A DNA stretch of 64,000 nt from Tabrizicola_A sp964393035 (GTDB lineage: Bacteria > Pseudomonadota > Alphaproteobacteria > Rhodobacterales > Rhodobacteraceae). The notes beneath the pieces are model-generated. The model was not told the origin of the DNA and made no database searches. It was given only the letters and a program-made list of their open reading frames with translations. The position numbers and the translations under genes were made by a program. Where the stretch lies: the NCBI GenBank assembly GCA_964393035.1, contig CAYMRX010000005.1, positions 186,001 to 250,000 on the forward strand, read 5' to 3'. Of this stretch, positions 1 to 7,556 are shown in pieces (the first letter of the stretch is position 1; each line of letters opens with the position of its first letter).

Positions 1-62
1 GCCAAGCCCCCCGCCTGATGGATGGCGCGCAAGGATCGCAGGTGGCGCAACTCGATATACAT
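1..62 (-). CDS. metR: MetR-like LysR-family regulator, N-terminal fragment
   Basis: Only the first 20 codons lie in the window, because the gene runs off the left edge. The ATG is at 62-60 and the peptide reads MYIELRHLRSLRAIHQAGGL. This matches the opening of the LysR-type winged helix, and in particular MetR (E. coli MetR begins in the same register with a VKHLKTLQAL-like segment). MetR responds to homocysteine and controls methionine genes. The divergent metF 92 bases away is the classic arrangement, which strengthens the call. Only the DNA-binding start is visible, so another LysR regulator of metF remains possible. Confidence 0.7.
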   Translation of the reverse strand, partial: MYIELRHLRSLRAIHQAGGL

Positions 63-72
63 GCGGTCAACC

Positions 73-96
73 TCATAATGATCGTGAATATTATGA
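73..96. promoter_or_regulatory. Inverted repeat in the metR-metF intergenic region, probable MetR operator
   Basis: TCATAAT (73-79) and ATTATGA (90-96) form a perfect 7-base inverted repeat with a 10-base spacer. It sits between the divergent metR and metF starts. Its T-N11-A-like geometry is what LysR-type regulators usually bind. The repeat is seen directly; assignment to MetR is inferred from position. Confidence 0.6.
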
Positions 97-153
97 ATTG
101 GAGTCACATTGTCGAGTCTGGCACAAAGGGGCAAGTGAAAAGGAGACGACCCC

Positions 154-1020
154 ATGACCAGCCCCCGCATTTCGTTCGAGTTCTTCCCGCCGCAATCGCT
201 GGACGCCTCGTTCAAGCTCTTTGAGACGGTGCAGGCGCTGGCGCCGATGGGGCCGGAATTCGTCAGCGTGACCTATGGCGCGGGTGGCACGACGCGTAAG
301 CTGACCCATGACGCGGTGGGAACCATCCACCGCAATTACGGGCTGAACGTCGCGGCGCATCTGACCTGCGTCGAGGCGTCAAAGGCTGAAACGCTGGAGA
401 TTGCCGACGCCTATCATGCGGCAGGCGTGCGGCGGATCGTGGCCCTGCGCGGTGACGCGCCGAACGGGGCCGCGCGATTTGCCCCGCATAAAGACGGTTT
501 TGCCCATTCGGCGGATCTTGTGGCGGCGCTGGCAAAAACCGGCAAGTTTGAAATCGCTGTCGGGGCTTACCCCGAGCCGCACCCCGACGCCGCCGATCCC
601 ACGGCGGATGTGCGCTGGCTGAAGCGCAAGGTGGATGCGGGGGCGGCAAAGGCCATCACCCAGTTCTTCTTTGATGCCGACACCTTCTTTCGCTTCCGTG
701 ACGATTGCGTGGCGGCGGGCATTCATGTGCCGATCATCCCCGGCATCCTGCCCATTCAAAGCTGGGAAGGCGCCAAGCGCTTTGCCGCGCGGTGCGGCAC
801 GCAGGTGCCTGTCAAGCTGGACGAGGCATTTACCACCGCGGTGCGGGATGGGCGCGAGGCGTTGCTCGCCTTGGCGCAATGCACGGCACTTTGTGACCGG
901 CTGATCGCGGGCGGGGTGGAGGATTTGCACTTCTACACGCTGAACCGCCCGAACCTGACGCGGGAAGTGGTGCGTGCCTTGGGCGTCACCCCGCAGGTTC
1001 AACTGGAAAAGGTCGCCTGA
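154..1020 (+). CDS. metF: 5,10-methylenetetrahydrofolate reductase
   Basis: This FAD enzyme reduces 5,10-methylene-THF to 5-methyl-THF, the methyl donor for methionine synthesis. At 288 residues it has normal bacterial MetF length. Visible family motifs are FEFFPPQS at residues 8-15 with the catalytic-type Glu9, the TYGAGG segment at 40-45, ALRGD at 97-101 and TQFFFD at 169-174. The ATG follows a clear AAAAGGAG ribosome-binding site. A metR-like gene diverges upstream with an inverted repeat between them, so activation by MetR is likely. No betaine- or cobalamin-dependent methionine synthase is in the window. Confidence 0.95.
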   Translation: MTSPRISFEFFPPQSLDASFKLFETVQALAPMGPEFVSVTYGAGGTTRKLTHDAVGTIHRNYGLNVAAHLTCVEASKAETLEIADAYHAAGVRRIVALRGDAPNGAARFAPHKDGFAHSADLVAALAKTGKFEIAVGAYPEPHPDAADPTADVRWLKRKVDAGAAKAITQFFFDADTFFRFRDDCVAAGIHVPIIPGILPIQSWEGAKRFAARCGTQVPVKLDEAFTTAVRDGREALLALAQCTALCDRLIAGGVEDLHFYTLNRPNLTREVVRALGVTPQVQLEKVA

Positions 1021-1090
1021 GGCTGATCCTCGTCGACCCGGCTGGTCTCCCTGCCGGGCGGTCCCCCCCAAGGTGCGCGGCCTGACTTCG

Positions 1091-1131
1091 CCCTCCGACC
1101 GGCTTCCCTGACCGGTTCGGGGGGCGTTTTT
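1091..1131 (+). terminator. Probable Rho-independent terminator after metF
   Basis: CCGACCGG and CCGGTTCGG pair with one bulge around a short loop and are followed by GGGGCGTTTTT. It lies 70 bases past the metF stop and upstream of aroQ, separating the two transcription units. Confidence 0.55.
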
Positions 1132-1220
1132 CTGTGTGCCTGCCCCCGCGCGGGAGCGGGGCTTTGCGCTTTGGTTCGGATCGGCTAAGGTCCAGGGCAA
1201 TCTGCAAAGGAAGCGACCCC

Positions 1221-1658
1221 GTGGCAAAGCCGATATATGTTCTGAATGGCCCGAACCTGAACCTTCTGGGGCTGCGGCAGCCGGAAATCTATGGGCACGA
1301 GACCTTGGCGGATGTCGAGGCGGCACTGGGCGCATTGGCGGGCGATCTGGGGGTCGCGCTGTTGTGCCGTCAGTCAAACCACGAAGGACAATTGGTGGAT
1401 TGGATCCAGGAGGCGCGGGGCGCTGCGGCGGGGATCATGATCAACCCCGGTGCCTATAGCCATACCTCCGTCGCCATTCTGGATGCGCTGAACGCCTTTG
1501 AAGGCCCGGTGCTGGAGGTGCATATCTCGAACATCCACAAGCGCGAGGCGTTCCGGCATCATTCCTTCGTGTCGTCGCGGGCGGATGGCGTCATCGCGGG
1601 CTTTGGCACCGAGGGATATCTCTTGGCGTTGCGGCGGATGGCCGGGCTTGTGGCCTGA
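1221..1658 (+). CDS. aroQ: Type II 3-dehydroquinate dehydratase
   Basis: It converts 3-dehydroquinate to 3-dehydroshikimate in the shikimate pathway and forms dodecamers in this family. I chose the GTG at 1221 (after AAAGGAAGCG) rather than an upstream in-frame start: it gives 145 residues, the normal type II length, and begins directly at the conserved strand. From this start the protein shows the LNGPNLNLLG loop with Arg19 and Tyr24 in the positions of the known catalytic pair, NPGAYSHTS with the general-acid histidine, and HISNIHKRE. It stands alone, followed 54 bases later by the ligase gene. Confidence 0.95.
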   Translation: MAKPIYVLNGPNLNLLGLRQPEIYGHETLADVEAALGALAGDLGVALLCRQSNHEGQLVDWIQEARGAAAGIMINPGAYSHTSVAILDALNAFEGPVLEVHISNIHKREAFRHHSFVSSRADGVIAGFGTEGYLLALRRMAGLVA

Positions 1659-1712
1659 AGCGGGATTTCTGGCGGGGCGGTGCGCGCTCCGCGCGGGGGT
1701 ATTTTTGCCAAG

Positions 1713-2858
1713 ATGAAGGGCGGGTTCCAACTGCACCCCGAGGCGCGGGTGTTCGATGCTGCGGGGCCGGTGGCCTTTTGCGCGGGCGCCGGGGGGGTAT
1801 TGGACGAACAGCCGACGGCGCAGACTTTGGCCGGGGCCTTTGGGGGGGCATTTCGGATTGGCGGCGCGAGCCAGCTTGAGGCGGGCGAGGGGTGTTTTGA
1901 GACGTTGACCTCCGGCTCATCCGGGGTGGCGCGGCGAATTGTGCGCTCGGTTGCGTCGTGGCAGGCATCTTTTGCAGTGAATGCGGCGCTGTTCGGTATC
2001 GGGCCGGGGGTGCGGGTGGCGGTCTTGGGGCGGCTTGTCCATTCGCTGGCGCTTTATGGCGCGGTGGAGGCGCTGTCCTTGGGGGCGGAGTTGCATCTGC
2101 TGGATGATCTGCGCCCGGACCGGCAGCGCCTTGCATTGGCCGCGCGCGGGGTTGCGCTGCTTTATGCCACGCCAGCGCAATTGCGGCTGATGGTGGAGGC
2201 GGGCGGGCCAGAATTGCCGCTGACGCGGGTTCTGGTCGGCGGATCAAAACTCGACGCGCGGTTGCGGGCAGGCTTGGCAGCGATGGCGCCGGGCGCGGTG
2301 GTGCAGGAATTCTATGGGGCGGCCGAGGCGAGTTTCATCACCCTGTCCGGGCCGGATTGCCCGGAGGCCTCGGTCGGGCGGCCCTATCCGGGGGTGGAGA
2401 TTGCCGTTGATGCGGGCGAGGTCTGGGTCCGCAGCCCCTATCTGTTCCAAGCCTATGCCGGGGCTGATCCGGGGTCTGCCCGCTGGCGCGACGGCTGGCT
2501 TTCTGTGGGCGAGATGGGCTGGATGGAGGAGGGGTTCCTGTATCTGTCGGGCCGTGCGGGCCGCATGGTGACGGTGGCGGATCAGAACGTGTTCCCCGAG
2601 GAGATCGAGGCTTTTGTGATGGGCTTGCCGGGGGTTGAGCGGGTGGCGGTGTTGCCCCGGCCTGATGCCTTGCGCGGGGTGCATCTGGTGGCGGTGGTGC
2701 AGGGGGCGGCGGAGGACGCGGCGATCCTGCGGGCCTGTCGCGCGGCCTTGGGGGCGTTGAAGGCGCCCAAGGCGGTTTATCGGCTGGCCGACTGGCCGAT
2801 GCTGGGCTCGGGCAAGACCGATCTTGCCGCCGTGGAAAGGGCGATGGGATGGCGGTGA
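1713..2858 (+). CDS. Short class I adenylate-forming (acyl-CoA ligase-like) enzyme
   Basis: An AMP-binding superfamily protein expected to adenylate a carboxylic acid and pass it to CoA or another thiol. The core motifs are intact: the phosphate loop TSGSSG at residues 66-71, YGAAE at 201-205, GEMGW at 266-270, SGRAGR at 279-284, QNVFPEEIE near 291-299, and the A10-like lysine in GSGKT at 365-369. At 381 residues it is far shorter than the usual 500-550, because little precedes the phosphate loop. The start is uncertain: ATG 1713 lies inside an apparent intergenic repeat, and GTG 1680 is in frame. Its last 10 bases overlap the thiolase-like gene, so the two are translationally coupled. The substrate is unknown. 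Confidence 0.75.
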   Translation: MKGGFQLHPEARVFDAAGPVAFCAGAGGVLDEQPTAQTLAGAFGGAFRIGGASQLEAGEGCFETLTSGSSGVARRIVRSVASWQASFAVNAALFGIGPGVRVAVLGRLVHSLALYGAVEALSLGAELHLLDDLRPDRQRLALAARGVALLYATPAQLRLMVEAGGPELPLTRVLVGGSKLDARLRAGLAAMAPGAVVQEFYGAAEASFITLSGPDCPEASVGRPYPGVEIAVDAGEVWVRSPYLFQAYAGADPGSARWRDGWLSVGEMGWMEEGFLYLSGRAGRMVTVADQNVFPEEIEAFVMGLPGVERVAVLPRPDALRGVHLVAVVQGAAEDAAILRACRAALGALKAPKAVYRLADWPMLGSGKTDLAAVERAMGWR

Positions 2859-3943
2859 TTCTGGCAGCCCGGCGCACGGCCGTTTGCCCAAGGGGCGGCG
2901 GTTTTGCCCATCTGCGGATCGAAGACCTTGGTGCGCCCGTTTTGCAGGCTGTGCTGGCAGATGCCGGGGTTGCGCCCGTGGCGGTGGATGAGGTGATCGT
3001 TGCCAATGCCCTTGGGGCGGGGGGTAATCCGGCGCGGCGGGTGGCTTTGGCGGCGGGGCTACCGGAGCGGGTGGCCGGGCTGACGATTGACCGGCAATGC
3101 GCGGGGGGGCTGGATGCGCTGTTGCTGGCGCGGGCCGTGGTGGACAGTGGCGCGGCCGAGATCGTGGTGGCGGGCGGTGTCGAAAGCTATTCGCAGCGGC
3201 CCTTGCGGGCGATGCGGGGGGCGGATGGCCAGCCGGCGCCTTACGATCAGGCGCCGTTCACCCCTTGGCCAGATCGCGATCCCGAAATGACCACGGCGGC
3301 GGCGGCATTGGCGGATCGGTTCGGGGTTTCTGCGGCGGCGCAGGCCGATTGGGCGGTGTGCAGCCATGCGCGGGCGCGGGCCGTGGCGGATTGGCCCGAG
3401 ATCGTGCCGCTGGCCGGGATCACGCGCGATGCCTTTGGCCGGAACTTGACGCCTGCGGTGGCGATGCGGGCCAAGGGGCTGGTGGGCAGCGTGACGGCCG
3501 CCACGGCAGCGGTGGCGGCGGATGCGGCGGCCTTTGTTCTGGTGGTGTCAGACCGGATTGCGGCGGGGCGTGGCCTGCGCCTTTTGGGCGGGGTGACGCT
3601 GGGCGGTGCGCCCGAGGAGCCGGGCCTCGTGCCGGTTGCGGCGATTGCGGCAGCACTCAAGGCGTTGGGCCTGTCGCCCAAAGACCTGCGCATGGCCGAG
3701 GTGATGGAGGCTTATGCGGTGCAGGCGATGGCCTGCGTCACGGGCGCGGGGCTTGATCCGGCGATTGTCAATATCGGCGGAGGGGCCTTGGCGCGGGGGC
3801 ATCCGATCGGAGCCTCGGGGGCCATTCTGGCGGTGCGGCTGTTTCACGGGCTGCGTTGCGGGGGGGAGCGTGGCGGCCTTGGCCTTGCGGCGATTGCGGC
3901 GGCGGGGGGGCTTGGCTCTGCGCTGGTGGTGGCGCGGCCCTGA
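2849..3943 (+). CDS. Thiolase-superfamily protein lacking two catalytic residues
   Basis: The 364 residues have the fold motifs of acetyl-CoA acyltransferases: nucleophile Cys84 in RQCAGGLDA, VAGGVES at 107-113, and His318 in GGALARGHPIGASG. Two conserved sites differ. The NEAF loop reads MEAY (286-289), and the C-terminal general-base cysteine (canonical GLATLCIGGG) is Ala350 in GLAAIAAAGG. It therefore keeps the acyl-enzyme Cys and one His but has lost the base used in Claisen chemistry, so it may not be a normal thiolase. It overlaps the ligase by 10 bases. It runs convergently into bioY, 54 bases away. The function is not established. Confidence 0.8.
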   Translation: MAVILAARRTAVCPRGGGFAHLRIEDLGAPVLQAVLADAGVAPVAVDEVIVANALGAGGNPARRVALAAGLPERVAGLTIDRQCAGGLDALLLARAVVDSGAAEIVVAGGVESYSQRPLRAMRGADGQPAPYDQAPFTPWPDRDPEMTTAAAALADRFGVSAAAQADWAVCSHARARAVADWPEIVPLAGITRDAFGRNLTPAVAMRAKGLVGSVTAATAAVAADAAAFVLVVSDRIAAGRGLRLLGGVTLGGAPEEPGLVPVAAIAAALKALGLSPKDLRMAEVMEAYAVQAMACVTGAGLDPAIVNIGGGALARGHPIGASGAILAVRLFHGLRCGGERGGLGLAAIAAAGGLGSALVVARP

Positions 3944-3997
3944 GGCCGCGCTCTGGTGGCCGGGCCCGCAAGGCCCGACCGGGATCAGATCCTGCGA

Positions 3998-4540
3998 TCA
4001 GCCGCGCGACAACAACGCCGCCGGACGGGCCTTGGCGATGGTGGCGGTGATCACGGCGACGAGGGTCGCTTTCACAAGGTCGCCGGGCACAAAGCTCAGC
4101 GAGATGGCCGCGGCCTCGGCCAGGCTTTTGTTCAAGCCCCACGCCATGCCGGGGATCCCGAAGGCATAAAGCACCCCCATGCCACCGATGATCGAGGCGA
4201 AGAAGGCTGAGAAGGTGATCGAGCCGGACAGGCGGTGCATCACCAGGCCGGTGACGAACGCGGCAACGGGGAAGCCGATGATGAAGCCGACCTTTGCCGT
4301 GGCCAAAAGCGCGACACCGCCGACGCCGCCGGACCAGATCGGCAGGCCGAGCAAGGTGACCAGAACAAAAAGCGCAGCGGCCAAACCACCAAGCCGTGCG
4401 CCAAGGATGGTTCCACACAGCATGACCCCCATGGATTGGGCGGTGATGCCGATGCCCGGAACCAGTTCAAACCGGGGAATCAAGCCCAATGCCGCGATCA
4501 AAGCGGCGAAAAGAGCGACATGGGTAAGGTTGCGATCCAT
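3998..4540 (-). CDS. bioY: Biotin ECF transporter substrate-binding component
   Basis: BioY is the membrane S-component that binds biotin. The 180 residues are nearly all hydrophobic (about six membrane segments), with the family signatures VPGIGITAQSMGVML, LGARLGGLA, GLPIWSGGVGG near the middle, and GFPVAAFVTG. It is the last gene of bioM-bioN-bioY, 29 bases after bioN. The tripartite BioMNY system was characterised in Rhodobacter capsulatus, where MN raise the affinity of BioY. The operon fits a cell with a high biotin need, as for the propionyl-CoA carboxylase encoded at 20-26 kb. Confidence 0.93.
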   Translation of the reverse strand: MDRNLTHVALFAALIAALGLIPRFELVPGIGITAQSMGVMLCGTILGARLGGLAAALFVLVTLLGLPIWSGGVGGVALLATAKVGFIIGFPVAAFVTGLVMHRLSGSITFSAFFASIIGGMGVLYAFGIPGMAWGLNKSLAEAAAISLSFVPGDLVKATLVAVITATIAKARPAALLSRG

Positions 4541-4569
4541 TTCTTGGGTCTCCTGTTTGCGCGCGCAAG

Positions 4570-5172
4570 TTATAGCGCCCCCCCTCGGGCACGCAAGGCC
4601 TCTGCCACGTGGTCGGCGTCGTCAAGGGCCGAGAGCATCAGGGGCGCGATCAGCCGGGCGTGCGGGCGCCGGGGCGAGCGGGCCGACCAAGCGGCGGAGA
4701 GTTGCGCCGTGCGGTCGGCCATGACGGGAATGAAACGGATCATCAACGCAACCGCCAGCGACAAGGGCTTTGTCGGCAGGATCGGCGCCAGAGGGGTGAG
4801 CGCCCAGAGCATCAGCGCCTGAAGATCGGCAAGCCGCGTGGTCATGGTCATCAGATTGGCCGCCCCGACGGCGGCAAACATCCGCGCCAGAATGACAGCG
4901 CCTTGCATCGGGGTCTTGGTGACAGCGTGCCAGACCACAAGCAAAAGGAAAAACGGTACGAGAGGGCGGAAAAGCCGCGCCCAACTGCCGAAAAATCGCC
5001 ATTGCCGGGCGACCAGCGCGGCGACGGACAGGGTGACAAGACCAAGCGCCAGCGCGGGCCAGCCGGGGGCAGGCAGGAACAAAAGGAAGGTCAGTGCGGC
5101 CAAGGCCAGAAGTTTTGGCCCCGCGGGCCAATCATGGGCCGGGGTCGGGTTGGGCGCGGTCAGGCTGAGCAT
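4570..5172 (-). CDS. bioN: Biotin ECF transporter transmembrane component
   Basis: The EcfT-type coupling protein links BioY to the ATPase. The ATG at 5172 gives about 200 residues, the usual length. An upstream in-frame extension would overlap bioM and has no support. Four to five hydrophobic segments are visible. The C-terminal coupling helix carries the Ala-Arg-Gly motif in ADHVAEALRARGG, the element that docks onto the ATPase. It starts 23 bases after the bioM stop and precedes bioY. Confidence 0.9.
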   Translation of the reverse strand: MLSLTAPNPTPAHDWPAGPKLLALAALTFLLFLPAPGWPALALGLVTLSVAALVARQWRFFGSWARLFRPLVPFFLLLVVWHAVTKTPMQGAVILARMFAAVGAANLMTMTTRLADLQALMLWALTPLAPILPTKPLSLAVALMIRFIPVMADRTAQLSAAWSARSPRRPHARLIAPLMLSALDDADHVAEALRARGGAL

Positions 5173-5195
5173 GGCAGGGGCATCAGGAACATGGG

Positions 5196-5900
5196 TCAGA
5201 CCTCGTCTTCGCGGCCGAGTCGGGCCATCTCGTCGGCAAAGGCGGGCAGAACCTGATCGGCCGGACCGAAGGCCTGCACCTGACCAGCCTCCAGCCACAG
5301 CACCTCGTCGCAGTGATGCAGATCATCCGGGCGATGGACAATGGTGATAAGCCGTTGCGGCAAGGCATCCAGATGGCGGCGCAGGCGGGTTTCGGTGGGC
5401 AAATCCAGCGCGGCGAAGGGTTCGTCCAGCAAGAGAGTCTCTGGTTGCATCAGCAAGATGGCCTGAAGACAAAGCCATTGCTTTTGCCCATGGCTCAGCG
5501 TCGCGACCGAGGTTTTCGCCCAATGCGGGCGGTTCTGGGCCGCCAGCAGCGCCTGCGCCTGTCTCAGCGCGTCGGGGTGCGGGGTTCCCATTTGCGTCAG
5601 GCCAAAGGCCAGTTCTTCTTCCACCGTTGGAAACAGAATCTGGTGATCGGGGTTTTGAAACAGGATGCCGATCTTGGCCAATGCCGCCTTGCGGTCGGTG
5701 AAAGGGTCGATGTCACCAACCCGAAGGTGACCCGTTGTCGGCGCGACAAGGCCCGCGATCAGCCGCAGCAATGTGGTCTTGCCCGACCCATTGCGGCCGA
5801 TCAGCCCGATGCGGCGGCCGGTCAGAACCAAGGACAGGTCGTGCAGCAGGGGTTTTCCTGCGACGGCATAGCTGACTTGGGAAAGGAGAATGCTGCTCAT
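5196..5900 (-). CDS. bioM: Biotin ECF transporter ATP-binding component
   Basis: The ABC ATPase powers biotin uptake. I chose the ATG at 5900 (MSSILLSQVSYAVAG), giving 234 residues; the longer frame adds a low-complexity tail absent from ABC ATPases. Motifs are Walker A GRNGSGKTT at 35-43, Q-loop in LFQNPDHQ, a variant signature LSHGQ at 135-139 (LSGGQ in most ABC proteins), Walker B LLLDEP at 156-161 and the switch His189 in TIVHRP. It is first in the operon. No strong ribosome-binding site is visible. Confidence 0.92.
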   Translation of the reverse strand: MSSILLSQVSYAVAGKPLLHDLSLVLTGRRIGLIGRNGSGKTTLLRLIAGLVAPTTGHLRVGDIDPFTDRKAALAKIGILFQNPDHQILFPTVEEELAFGLTQMGTPHPDALRQAQALLAAQNRPHWAKTSVATLSHGQKQWLCLQAILLMQPETLLLDEPFAALDLPTETRLRRHLDALPQRLITIVHRPDDLHHCDEVLWLEAGQVQAFGPADQVLPAFADEMARLGREDEV

Positions 5901-6021
5901 GGAAGATGAGTTAATGGAACCGGGCCCCCTAGAACAAGGGAAAGCTACGGGCGATGCGGCGGGCATGGGCGCCTTGAAAGCGACTTTTCGCGCGCTGCGT
6001 GAAAAACCACACATTGACAAG

Positions 6022-6050
6022 CCAAAGCCCCCGGACTCCGGGGGCTTTGG
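6022..6050 (-). terminator. Strong hairpin after gabT
   Basis: CCAAAGCCCCCGGA and TCCGGGGGCTTTGG are perfectly complementary over 14 bases around a single C. It begins 18 bases past the gabT stop, reading leftward, and also lies just upstream of bioM, so it insulates the two units. The T-run is weak. Confidence 0.75.
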
Positions 6051-6067
6051 GGATCAGTTACATGGGT

Positions 6068-7345
6068 TTAGCCCTGACGCGCGGCGGCGACCGAGGCTTC
6101 CAGAATGTCCATCGCCTCAGCGAAATGGGCGTCGGGGATGGTGATCGGCGCAAGGAAGCGCACGACGTTGCCATAGACACCGCAGGTCAAGAGGATCAGG
6201 CCGCGCTTTTGCGCTTCGTTCTTCACGCGGTTGGTGAACCCGGCATCGGGTTCCTTGTTTGACGGATTGGCGAATTCCACCGCGACCATGAAGCCCGGCC
6301 CCCGGATGTCCGAGATTTCCGGCGTGGTGGCGCGGATCGATTCCAGCTTTTGCTTCAGACGCGAGCCAAGCTCATTGGCGCGGGCGCAAAGCTGTTCTTC
6401 CTCGATCACATCCAGAACCGCATTGGCGGCGGCAATGCCGATCGGGTTGCCGCCATAGGTGCCGCCAAGGCCGCCCGGATGGGCTGCGTCCATCAGGCTG
6501 GCCTTGCCGGTCAGGGCTGCCAGCGGCAGACCGCCGGCCAGACCCTTGGCCATGGTAGTGATGTCGGCGGCCACGCCGTATTGCTCCATGGCAAACATGG
6601 TGCCGGTGCGGGCAAAGCCGGTCTGCACCTCATCGGCGATCATCACGATGCCATGCTCATCGCACAGCGCGCGGATGGCTTTCACCAGATCCTTCGGGGC
6701 CGGATAGAAGCCGCCTTCGCCCTGCACCGGTTCAAAGATGATCGCGGCGACGCGGGCCGGATCAATGTCGGCCTTGAACAGTTTGGTCAGCCCGGCCATC
6801 GCATCGGCGGTGGAAATCCCGTGGACATCCTGCGGGAAGGGGATGTGGAAGACATCGGGCATCATTGCGCCGAAGCCTTTCTTGTAAGGCTCCACCTTGC
6901 CGGTCAGGGTCATGCCCATGAAGGTGCGGCCGTGGAAGGCGCCGCCAAAGGCGATGATGGCATTGCGGCCGGTGGCGATGCGCGCCACTTTGATCGCGTT
7001 TTCAACGGCTTCGGCGCCGGTGGTGACGAAAACGGTCTTTTTCGGGAAATCGCCGGGAAGGGCCGCGTTCAGGCGTTCGGCCAAGCGGATGTAATGCTCA
7101 TAGGGCAGCACCTGATGGCAGGTGTGGGTGAATTTCGACAGTTGCTTCGATACCGCATCCATCACCTTGGGGTGGCAATGGCCGGTGTTCACCACGGCAA
7201 TCCCGGCGGCAAAGTCGATATAGCGGTTGCCTTCGATGTCCCAAACTTCGGAGTTCAGTGCGCGGTCGACGTAGATCTGGGTCTGCATCCCCACGCCACG
7301 GGAAATCGCCTCATCGCGGCGCTTGGCAACATCTGCGTTCTTCAT
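6068..7345 (-). CDS. gabT: 4-aminobutyrate aminotransferase
   Basis: A class III PLP aminotransferase of about 425 residues, transferring the amino group of GABA to 2-oxoglutarate. Visible features are FVTTGAEAVENAIK (107-120), GAFHGRT (135-141), the Asp of IADEVQTGF (237-245) and the PLP lysine K267 in TTMAKGLAGG, the same position as in E. coli GabT. I chose the ATG at 7345 because AAGGA sits 8-9 bases ahead; an ATG three codons upstream touches that site. It is monocistronic. ArgD-like and 5-aminovalerate transaminases are close relatives, but overall similarity fits GabT best. Confidence 0.85.
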   Translation of the reverse strand: MKNADVAKRRDEAISRGVGMQTQIYVDRALNSEVWDIEGNRYIDFAAGIAVVNTGHCHPKVMDAVSKQLSKFTHTCHQVLPYEHYIRLAERLNAALPGDFPKKTVFVTTGAEAVENAIKVARIATGRNAIIAFGGAFHGRTFMGMTLTGKVEPYKKGFGAMMPDVFHIPFPQDVHGISTADAMAGLTKLFKADIDPARVAAIIFEPVQGEGGFYPAPKDLVKAIRALCDEHGIVMIADEVQTGFARTGTMFAMEQYGVAADITTMAKGLAGGLPLAALTGKASLMDAAHPGGLGGTYGGNPIGIAAANAVLDVIEEEQLCARANELGSRLKQKLESIRATTPEISDIRGPGFMVAVEFANPSNKEPDAGFTNRVKNEAQKRGLILLTCGVYGNVVRFLAPITIPDAHFAEAMDILEASVAAARQG

Positions 7346-7556
7346 GGTCAACATCCTTCTGGCGCCGGGGTGGCGCGGGCTTTGTCGCTTGGCAATTGAT
7401 CAAATCTGGCGTGGCGTGCAAGGGGCAGTGGCGGGTTTTCGATAAGTCCAGTTGGGAAAACATAAGGCCAGAGATCGGCTGTTCCAGCCGCAGCGCGATT
7501 CACCTTGCGTTAACCATTCGGGCGCAAGCTGAGGGGAATTTGAGAACGGAGATTTC

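Noticed and set aside
379..1377. Long minus-strand open frame opposite metF and aroQ
   Set aside because: It lies entirely across convincing plus-strand genes, is Arg/Pro-rich with no domain, and reflects high-GC coding shadow.
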